Assembly (NCBI GenBank): GCA_937877675.1
Contig: CALEIS010000109.1
Coordinates: forward strand, 1-7,271
Length of the DNA stretch: 7,271 bases
Source of the DNA: an uncultured Clostridia bacterium
GTDB taxonomy: Bacteria > Bacillota > Clostridia > Oscillospirales > Acutalibacteraceae
Reading direction: 5' to 3'
Shown here: piece after piece, positions 1 through 5,388 of the stretch
Position numbering within the stretch: the stretch's first letter is position 1
Layout: each line of letters opens with the position of its first letter
The notes under the pieces: generated by a model
Told to the model about the DNA's origin: nothing
What the model saw: the letters and a program-made list of their open reading frames with translations, nothing else
The model's database searches: none
Made by a program: the position numbers and the translations under genes

Positions 1-662
1 CATACAAATCACCTACTGATATGGGTGTTAATATGGCTGGTAACTGTATTATTGATGAAGAAGTTGTTTTAATGGCTTCAAAAAAGGAAATCTTACGTCG
101 TCACTGTAATTACCTTGTTCAACAAAAGAATAACAAGAAAGTTTCAAGTGAACTCTACAAAATCGAACTCATTATGAAACAGTTGAACATAAGCACTGAT
201 GACAGACCGGTAGTTGCTTCTGCTTTGCATATTTCTGAGATGACAAATGCACCTGTTACTGCTATTGAACTCCACGATGGAAGAGTCATTACAGGTAAAG
301 CATCCGACCTTTTAAGTTCTTCATCTGCAATGCTTTTAAATGCACTTAAAGCAATTGCAAATATTGATGATGATATTCTTCTTATCTCACCTACTGTCTT
401 TGAGCCTATCAAAGCATTAAAGGTTAAGATGCACGAAAGAGATACTAGTCTTCATCCTGATGAAATCCTTATTGCACTTTCAATCTGTGCAACAATGAAT
501 CCTCTTGCAAAAAAAGCTCTTGAAGCAATCAAAGGATTAAAAGGATGCGATGTTCACGCAACTGTTGTTCTTTCAGACACAGACAAAGAAACTCTTCGTA
601 AGCTTGGCACAAACGCAACCTATGAGCCATATATTAAAAACGACAATTTATATTACAACTAA
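1..662 (+). CDS. UPF0371 / DUF1846 family protein, C-terminal part (5' end outside window)
   Basis: The open frame enters from the left edge: codons from position 3 read YKSPTD just before the first in-window Met at 21, with no stop, so that Met is internal and the gene is partial. The visible 219 residues include YKSPTDMGVNMAG, which I recognise as a conserved block of UPF0371 (DUF1846) proteins. Those proteins are usually about 500 residues, so a little over half is missing. The rest is a soluble alpha/beta sequence with no signal peptide or membrane segment, containing the stretches RPVVASALHISEM, LHDGRVITGK and SLHPDEILIALSICATMNP. The family is widespread in Firmicutes and has solved structures, but I know of no settled biochemical role, so none is assigned. 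The stop at 660-662 is followed within six bases by an intrinsic terminator, so this is the last gene of its transcript. The family call is firm; function is unknown. Confidence 0.88.
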   Translation, partial: YKSPTDMGVNMAGNCIIDEEVVLMASKKEILRRHCNYLVQQKNNKKVSSELYKIELIMKQLNISTDDRPVVASALHISEMTNAPVTAIELHDGRVITGKASDLLSSSSAMLLNALKAIANIDDDILLISPTVFEPIKALKVKMHERDTSLHPDEILIALSICATMNPLAKKALEAIKGLKGCDVHATVVLSDTDKETLRKLGTNATYEPYIKNDNLYYN

Positions 663-667
663 GATTT

Positions 668-694
668 AAGGGACTGTAAAATCAGTCCCTTTTG
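668..694 (+). terminator. Rho-independent terminator of the UPF0371 gene
   Basis: A perfect 9-bp stem, AAGGGACTG (668-676) with CAGTCCCTT (683-691), encloses a 6-base loop and runs into TTTT G TTATTTTATT. It starts six bases after the stop codon. It separates the UPF0371 transcript from the promoter of the next gene. Confidence 0.9.
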
Positions 695-715
695 TTATTT
701 TATTAACAAATTTCC

Positions 716-744
716 TTGACATAAAATAGATATTTTTATATACT
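716..744 (+). promoter_or_regulatory. Sigma-A-type promoter for the ene-reductase-like gene
   Basis: The perfect -35 box TTGACA lies at 716-721 and the -10 box TATACT at 739-744, exactly 17 bases apart in A/T-rich DNA. A start near 750-752 would give a leader of about 40 bases before the ATG at 790. An overlapping TATAAT at 745-750 is a better -10 word but sits 23 bases from the -35, which is too far to pair with it. I see no convincing operator palindrome or riboswitch-sized leader, so strong, possibly constitutive expression is the simplest reading. Confidence 0.8.
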
Positions 745-772
745 TATAATGTAAAAATTTATGCTCAGATTT

Positions 773-780
773 GAGGAGGA
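773..780 (+). promoter_or_regulatory. Strong ribosome binding site
   Basis: GAGGAGGA sits nine bases upstream of the ATG at 790 and closely matches the anti-SD complement. It fixes the start of the flavoenzyme gene and, with the near-consensus promoter, suggests high expression. Confidence 0.88.
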
Positions 781-789
781 AGTGTTTTT

Positions 790-2853
790 ATGGATTCAAA
801 ATATGAATCACTGTTTACACCTTGGAAAATAGGTAATGTAGAAATCAAAAACCGTATTGTTATGTGTCCTATGGGTGGTACATCACTTTTCGGTTGGTTT
901 GAACTTGGCGGTTGTCATTTTGACAAAGAAGCTGCTAAACTTTTCTTGGAAAGAGCTAATAACAATGTTGGTCTTATCATCCCTGGTATCGCACCACTTC
1001 GTGATACATTCTGGGGCAAATGGCTTTGGCAGAATCCAAAGATGTTTGAAGAGCTTAAAGAATTTATGGACGAAATCCATAAGACAGGCGCAAAACTCTT
1101 TGTTCAGCTCACAGCTGGTATGGGTAGAAGCTGGGCTATTACAGAGCTTGTAGCACCACTTCACAGAAATAAGTTCACACGTGCACTCGTTAAACCAATT
1201 CTTGATACATCTCACGAATTAGCATCTCCAAGCCCACAGCCTTCTCGTTGGGCTCCTGATATTATCTGTCCTGAAATGACAAAGCACCAAATCCACGAAA
1301 TCATTGAAGCATTTGCAAAAACTGCAAAGCTTTGCCGTGATGCTGGTGTTGATGGTGTTGAAGTTCACGCTGTTCACGAAGGTTATCTTCTTGACCAGTT
1401 TGCTATTGAATTCTTTAATAAACGTACTGACGAATACGGTGGAAGTTTCGAAAACAGATATCGTTTCGCAGTTGAAGTTGTTAAGGCTATTAAAGAGTCT
1501 TGCGGTAGCGACTTCCCTGTTTCACTCCGTTACTCTGTTGAGTCAAAGATGAAGGGCTTCTGCGAAGGTGCAATGCCTGGTGAAGACTATACAGAAGTTG
1601 GTCGTGCAATGCCTGAATCAGAAAAGGCTGCTAAGTACCTTCAGGATGCAGGTTACGATATGCTCAATGCTGACAATGGTACATATGACTCTTGGTACTG
1701 GGCACATCCACCAATGTATATGCCACAGAACTGTAACCTTGACGATGTAGCACACATCAAGAAATTCGTTGATATCCCTGTTGTTTGTGCAGGTAGAATG
1801 GAACCTGATGTTGGTGCTCAGGCTATTCGTGATGGCAAAATCGACGGTGTTGGTGTTGCTCGTCAGTTCCTTACAGACCCTGAATGGATTACAAAGATTA
1901 TTGAAGACAGAATTGAAGAAATCAAACCATGTATCTGCTGTCACGCAGGTTGCTTCAACTTCTCTTCTTCAAAGGGTCATGCTAATACTCAGGACCTTTT
2001 CGATACAATGGGACTTTCTCGTTGTGCTCTTAACCCAAAAACAATGCAGTCAAAGAAATACAAGATAGAACCTGCTAAGAAGGCAAAGAAAATTGCTGTT
2101 ATCGGTGGCGGTATCGGTGGTATGGAAGCTGCTATGGTTTGTGCACAGCGTGGTCATAAAGTTGACCTTTACGAAAAGAGTGACAAGCTCGGTGGTGTAT
2201 TTATTGCCGCTGCAGCTCCATCATATAAAGAAAAAGACCGTGACCTTATTGCATGGTACAACCGTGAAATCAAGCGTTACGATGCAATCACAGTTCACAT
2301 GAATACAGAAGTTAAGGATATTGCTTCTCTCGGTGCTGACGAAGTTATCGTTGCAACAGGCTCAGTTGCTAACAAGATTCCAGTTAAGGGTGCTGAAAAG
2401 GCTGTTGAAGCAGTTGATTTCCTTCTTGACAACTCACTTGCAGGTGACAAGGTTGTAGTTGTTGGTGGTGGTCTTACAGGTTGTGAAATCGCTTACGAAC
2501 TCTATCTTCAGGGCAAGAAACCTGTTATTGTTGAAATGCAGGATGACCTTATCACAACTCCAGGTGTTGCACTTGCTAACACAAGTTATCTTCGTGATTT
2601 CTTCAAGACAAACAAAGTTCCTGTTTACCTTGAAAGCCGTACAACTGAAATCCGTGACAATGGTGTTACAATCGCAACTAAAGATGGTCAGACAATTGAT
2701 GTAGAAGCTGACACAGTTATCCTTTCAGTTGGTTACAAACCAGCTCCCGTTGCAGAAAAAGCAAAACACGTACACGTTATCGGTGATGCTAACAAAGTTG
2801 GTAACCTTCGTACAGTTATCTGGGGCGCTTGGGATATCGCAATGAAGTTATAA
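790..2853 (+). CDS. Old Yellow Enzyme-family FMN/FAD/4Fe-4S oxidoreductase (2,4-dienoyl-CoA reductase / enoate reductase-like)
   Basis: This 687-residue protein has the three-domain plan of FadH, BaiCD/BaiH, enoate reductases and trimethylamine dehydrogenase, which use NAD(P)H to reduce activated C=C bonds or oxidise amines. Residues 1-370 form the FMN TIM barrel: KNRIVMCPM (20-28), EVHAVHEGYLLDQF (191-204; HxxH at 193/196, Tyr199), the signature NKRTDEYGGSFENRYRF (210-226), and phosphate-binding stretches near 331-337 and 354-364. Cys381, Cys384, Cys388 and Cys412 are the likely 4Fe-4S ligands. The C-terminal half has a GxGxxG FAD fold (439-444, acidic Glu462) and a second GxGxxG NAD(P)H fold (559-564; Glu582 favours NADH). 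It is longer than FadH, BaiCD or BaiH, with apparent insertions at about 113-155 and between Cys388 and Cys412, and a Trp-rich barrel. No signal peptide or membrane segment is seen, so it should be cytoplasmic. It is monocistronic behind a strong promoter and RBS, and Arg codons are mostly CGT, consistent with high expression. The class is secure; the substrate is not predictable. Confidence 0.93.
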   Translation: MDSKYESLFTPWKIGNVEIKNRIVMCPMGGTSLFGWFELGGCHFDKEAAKLFLERANNNVGLIIPGIAPLRDTFWGKWLWQNPKMFEELKEFMDEIHKTGAKLFVQLTAGMGRSWAITELVAPLHRNKFTRALVKPILDTSHELASPSPQPSRWAPDIICPEMTKHQIHEIIEAFAKTAKLCRDAGVDGVEVHAVHEGYLLDQFAIEFFNKRTDEYGGSFENRYRFAVEVVKAIKESCGSDFPVSLRYSVESKMKGFCEGAMPGEDYTEVGRAMPESEKAAKYLQDAGYDMLNADNGTYDSWYWAHPPMYMPQNCNLDDVAHIKKFVDIPVVCAGRMEPDVGAQAIRDGKIDGVGVARQFLTDPEWITKIIEDRIEEIKPCICCHAGCFNFSSSKGHANTQDLFDTMGLSRCALNPKTMQSKKYKIEPAKKAKKIAVIGGGIGGMEAAMVCAQRGHKVDLYEKSDKLGGVFIAAAAPSYKEKDRDLIAWYNREIKRYDAITVHMNTEVKDIASLGADEVIVATGSVANKIPVKGAEKAVEAVDFLLDNSLAGDKVVVVGGGLTGCEIAYELYLQGKKPVIVEMQDDLITTPGVALANTSYLRDFFKTNKVPVYLESRTTEIRDNGVTIATKDGQTIDVEADTVILSVGYKPAPVAEKAKHVHVIGDANKVGNLRTVIWGAWDIAMKL

Positions 2854-2873
2854 TTTCATATAGAAATAAAATT

Positions 2874-2929
2874 AGAGGAGTGTGTATCGGACAGACAAGG
2901 ATGTCTGTCCCTACGCGCTCCTCTTTTTT
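2874..2929 (+). terminator. Long composite hairpin terminator of the ene-reductase-like gene
   Basis: Three stacked stems form one hairpin. The outer arms are AGAGGAG (2874-2880) with CTCCTCT (2918-2924). The middle arms are TGTGTA (2881-2886) with TACGCG (2912-2917), including two G-U pairs. The inner arms are GGACAGAC (2889-2896) with GTCTGTCC (2903-2910), closed by the loop AAGGAT. The only unpaired bases in the shaft are TC opposite C. Six T residues (2924-2929) follow. It lies 20 bases after the stop at 2853. At about 51 bases it is much longer than the 27-base terminator at 668. Confidence 0.85.
2881..2917. repeat. Candidate dispersed palindromic element nested in the terminator stem
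   Basis: The inner 37 bases form a self-contained near-palindrome around GGACAGAC-AAGGAT-GTCTGTCC, flanked by a simpler AGAGGAG/CTCCTCT stem that alone would make an ordinary terminator. The motif 'GTCTGTCCCTACG' preceded by its mirror arm resembles small palindromic repeats I recall scattered between genes in clostridial genomes. That recollection is not checked here, and only one copy is present in this window. The alternative is that it is simply the upper part of the terminator. Confidence 0.35.
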
Positions 2930-2936
2930 GTTCTCG

Positions 2937-2952
2937 GGTTTTATTTAAAACC
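2937..2952. repeat. Small perfect inverted repeat
   Basis: GGTTTTATTTAAAACC has 6-bp arms GGTTTT/AAAACC around ATTT. Its right arm runs into the first unit of the tandem repeat at 2950. It is not followed by a T-run on either strand, so it is probably not a terminator. It could be the edge of an inserted element or a weak protein-binding palindrome. Confidence 0.45.
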
Positions 2953-3017
2953 ACCCCACTAAATAATCGTGTACCACCCCACTAAAAAATCGTGTACCAC
3001 CCCACTAAATAATCGTG
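2950..3017. repeat. Three tandem 23-bp direct repeats
   Basis: Three units abut without spacers at 2950-2972, 2973-2995 and 2996-3017/3018. Each starts ACCACCCCACTAAA and ends ATCGTG(T). Unit 2 differs from unit 1 by one base (T to A at 2987), and unit 3 differs only in its last base (C at 3018). The C-clustered units stand out against the A/T-rich surroundings. On the minus strand they read as repeated GGGGTGGTACACGATT. Possible roles are protein-binding iterons or transposase-binding terminal repeats of a lost insertion element (IS21-type ends carry multiple short repeats). No transposase, origin gene or spacer-repeat pattern is nearby, so the role is open. Confidence 0.85.
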
Positions 3018-3019
3018 CC

Positions 3020-3073
3020 TATAAATAAATAATAATAAAATAATATATAAATATATTCTTTATAAAAAATAAA
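3020..3073. other. Extreme A/T tract between convergent transcription units
   Basis: 54 bases contain no G and only one C (3058). The tract separates the tandem repeats from the minus-strand terminator, whose U-run it partly supplies. No gene or convincing promoter is seen in it. It may be an easily melted or curved segment, or simply unconstrained spacer. Confidence 0.5.
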
Positions 3074-3093
3074 GCGAGGTAAATCCTCGCCTT
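3060..3093 (-). terminator. Rho-independent terminator of the minus-strand operon
   Basis: Read on the minus strand, a GCGAGG/CCTCGC stem with loop ATTTA (plus positions 3074-3090) extends to AAGGCGAGG/CCTCGCTTT, including one G-U pair, and runs into TTTATTTTTTATAA. It begins 15 bases after the TAG stop of the short-chain dehydrogenase gene at 3109 and so ends the four-gene operon. It faces the terminator at 2874, so readthrough from both directions is limited. Confidence 0.88.
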
Positions 3094-3108
3094 ACAAGAG
3101 TAATATGT

Positions 3109-3954
3109 CTAGTCTCTAAACACTGCATCAAACAATGGAAGTTTTGACATTTTCATCACTTTACTGAAAAGTCGTCCACCTTTCACAGGGGTCAGTCTGC
3201 CAAAAATTTTCATAAACTGAGCATCAAAGCCAAAAATCATAAGTTCTCGTTTATTCTCAATACCTTTTACAATCATTTTGACCATTTTATCACATTCCGT
3301 ACTGATGGCATTTATCATTTTTTCTCCTTTGGGAGTATTTGAATCCTGATTACGGAAGATGTCTGTTTTTGTAAAACCAGGGCAAACAACCGACACATAG
3401 CATTTACCCTTTAAATCTTCTCTTAAAGCCTCTGTAAATGACTTTAGAGCCGCTTTGCTTGCAGAATATGTAGATGTACCTGAAAGTGACATTAAAGCCG
3501 CTGAAGAAGCCACATTGATGATTGCAGGGGTGCTAGATTTAAGAAGCCTTGGCAACAAGGCATTAATAGAATAAACTGCTGAATAGAAATTGATATTCAT
3601 TACATTTTCAATTTCATCAATTGAGTAATTCTGTGTTTTATTAAACCTTGGCAAGATACCTGCATTGTTAATAAGGATATCAGGATGAATGTCATTTTCT
3701 TCGAGATATTCTGCAAAAGTTTCCCAATTTTCTTTAACAGAAACATCAAAAAGTTTATATGAAAAATTTTTGGAATTTCCCCCTAACTCCTTTATAAAGT
3801 TTTCTGTTTTTTCTTTATTTCTTGCAATACCAATAACTTTACAACTATGTTTTTTAATAAGCATTTCAGCAATACCTTTTCCGATACCTGAAGATGCCCC
3901 TGTAATGATTACTGTTTTATTATCAATCCAATTTTTACTCATAATTTTACTCAT
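3109..3954 (-). CDS. Short-chain dehydrogenase/reductase (SDR), classical type
   Basis: This 281-residue NAD(P)-dependent oxidoreductase probably interconverts an alcohol and a ketone or aldehyde. The Rossmann cofactor motif TGASSGIG is at 18-25, the NNAG motif at 96-99, and the catalytic set Asn122, Ser150, Tyr163, Lys167 (YSASK) is complete. CPGFTKTDIF (191-200) is the usual PGxxxT loop. Arg45, just after the second strand (IGIARNKEK), suggests NADP(H) preference. Classical SDRs are about 250 residues; the extra length is a C-terminal tail (about 245-281) rich in Lys/Arg and hydrophobic residues that could form an amphipathic helix. The ATG at 3954 overlaps the upstream stop as ATGA. An in-frame ATG four codons later repeats the MSK start (MSKIMSKNW), and neither has a strong SD, so reinitiation after the upstream gene is likely. 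It is the last gene of the operon. Family certain, substrate unknown. Confidence 0.92.
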   Translation of the reverse strand: MSKIMSKNWIDNKTVIITGASSGIGKGIAEMLIKKHSCKVIGIARNKEKTENFIKELGGNSKNFSYKLFDVSVKENWETFAEYLEENDIHPDILINNAGILPRFNKTQNYSIDEIENVMNINFYSAVYSINALLPRLLKSSTPAIINVASSAALMSLSGTSTYSASKAALKSFTEALREDLKGKCYVSVVCPGFTKTDIFRNQDSNTPKGEKMINAISTECDKMVKMIVKGIENKRELMIFGFDAQFMKIFGRLTPVKGGRLFSKVMKMSKLPLFDAVFRD

Positions 3955-5387
3955 TTATAATTCTTTACAAAATGCTTATAGAATGCTACACAATTTGCAA
4001 CTGAATCAATGTCAATATTTTCATTTTCTCCGTGGACGGATGCTAATTGTTGAGCAGAAAGTCGAATAGGTGCAAAACGAAGCACACATTCACACACATC
4101 AGTAAGTGTTCTTGCATCTGTACCTGCAGGAAGAATAAACGGAGATGCAGGGTACTGTGGGAAAATCTCACCGATACATTTCATTGTATATGCAAACTGT
4201 GGTTTGCTCATATCAGCAGGTCCGTGGTATTCACTATCCTCTGTCATTTCAACTGCAATATCATATTTAGATGCGATTTCCTTAAATTTCTTCAAATCCA
4301 TCTCTAAATCTTTTTCATCAACGGGACGGAAAGATGCTTTTGCAGTACATTTTTTTGAGGTGTAACTGCCTTCAACACTATTAAATGCACAAGTTGTACC
4401 GATAAGTCCACCTGCCTGAGCATTGATTTTAGGCATTACCTTTTTAATAATCCCACCGAAAATCCACAGGTTTGCAAAAAGCATATTCATTGGGAAGCCA
4501 CAATATGGCCCTAAATGCTTAAACATTGCTTCAACCTGAGGATTTATACGACGGATGAAAATATCCTTGGTAGTGATTTCATTTATAAATGCAGACATTC
4601 TTTCAACCGGTGTTGCCTTTGTTGCTGCAGTAAGACTTGCGTGACCACTGTCTGCCGTTGCAGTACAAACAAGACTGATTCTACCTTTTTCATGAACTGC
4701 AACCATACCACATTTATCACATTTCATTCCACCGAGTGGTGGTTCAATAAGTGCTCCACCTTCATCAAGGATAACTTCAAATGTGATGTTATTTTCTTTG
4801 AAATACTGTAATGCTGTTGGAATTCCGTCCCCACCGAGTTCTTCATTATGGGATGAACCTATCCAGATGTTGCAAGGTGGTTCAAAACCTTCATTAAGGA
4901 GTTCTTCAAGTGCTGAAAACTCTGCAAAAAGAGGTGTTTTTGTATCAACTGTTCCTCTACCCCAGATTTTTCCGTCAGAAATTTCTCCCGAAAATCCGTC
5001 ATGCTCCCATTCACCACTTACATCAACCACATCGTGATGGGACATAAGCATAATGTTACGATTTTCATCCTTACCTTTGATTTTGTATATCCAACAATCA
5101 TCACTAAAAGTCATTTTCTCTGAAACTTTATGTACTGTAGGAAATAATTCTTCCATCACATTACGAAGTTTTACAAACTCTGTATCATCATAACTCTCTT
5201 TTACTGAAACTGTTTTACACTGAATCATTTTTTGAAGTCGAGTAACATAATATTCAATTTCTTTATCATTGTAAAAAGGCTTAAATTCAGTCAGTTTTCT
5301 TGCTTTTTTACTTGCAATTATAGTGTTGGTCATTAACACTAAAACAAAAACTAAAATTAAGGCAAGTATGACTAATAATATAATCAT
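3951..5387 (-). CDS. M20 family metallopeptidase, CPS1/PM20D1-like, with N-terminal membrane anchor
   Basis: This is a di-zinc amidase/carboxypeptidase; relatives include yeast carboxypeptidase S and PM20D1, which cleave (or form) the amide bond of N-acyl or peptide-linked amino acids. Numbered from the ATG at 5387 (478 residues), the M20 residues are complete: HxD at His117/Asp119, bridging Asp148 in GRGTVD, catalytic Glu182 and ligand Glu183 in HNEELGG, Asp208 in LDEGG, and His452 in VHGEN. SGHAS near 247-251 marks the lid/dimerisation domain. Residues 1-24 form a very hydrophobic anchor followed by KKARK. The longer frame opens with GTG at 5396, but the SD AGAGGTGA overlaps that codon and points to the ATG. 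It starts one base after the dehydrogenase stop and ends in an ATGA overlap with the SDR gene. Oddities are a CDKC motif at 223-226 and GTT where relatives usually have an Arg-Thr-Thr. Family firm; the acyl or peptide substrate is not determinable. Confidence 0.9.
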   Translation of the reverse strand: MIILLVILALILVFVLVLMTNTIIASKKARKLTEFKPFYNDKEIEYYVTRLQKMIQCKTVSVKESYDDTEFVKLRNVMEELFPTVHKVSEKMTFSDDCWIYKIKGKDENRNIMLMSHHDVVDVSGEWEHDGFSGEISDGKIWGRGTVDTKTPLFAEFSALEELLNEGFEPPCNIWIGSSHNEELGGDGIPTALQYFKENNITFEVILDEGGALIEPPLGGMKCDKCGMVAVHEKGRISLVCTATADSGHASLTAATKATPVERMSAFINEITTKDIFIRRINPQVEAMFKHLGPYCGFPMNMLFANLWIFGGIIKKVMPKINAQAGGLIGTTCAFNSVEGSYTSKKCTAKASFRPVDEKDLEMDLKKFKEIASKYDIAVEMTEDSEYHGPADMSKPQFAYTMKCIGEIFPQYPASPFILPAGTDARTLTDVCECVLRFAPIRLSAQQLASVHGENENIDIDSVANCVAFYKHFVKNYK

Positions 5388-5388
5388 T

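Noticed and set aside
155..412. Antisense open frame within the UPF0371 gene
   Set aside because: It mirrors a conserved coding region, has no RBS or recognisable protein features, and is explained as a shadow frame.
21..662. Met at position 21 as the true start of a short UPF0371 protein
   Set aside because: The upstream codons YKSPTD belong to the conserved family motif and no SD precedes position 21.
716..750. TTGACA paired with TATAAT at 745-750
   Set aside because: The spacer would be 23 bases; TATACT at 739-744 gives 17 bases.
2950..3018. Tandem repeats as a CRISPR array
   Set aside because: The 23-bp units abut with no spacers, there are only three, and no cas genes are present.
3020..3073. 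Minus- or plus-strand promoter in the A/T tract
   Set aside because: TATAAT-like words are expected by chance in such a tract; no TTGACA-like partner at the right spacing and no gene downstream on the plus strand.
2854..3108. Small gene in the convergent intergenic region
   Set aside because: I found no frame with a plausible RBS and start; the region is filled by two terminators, repeats and A/T spacer.
3689..4307. Plus-strand open frames crossing the SDR/M20 junction
   Set aside because: Their translations are low-complexity and Cys/His/Ser-rich, lack an SD, and lie opposite two well-conserved genes.
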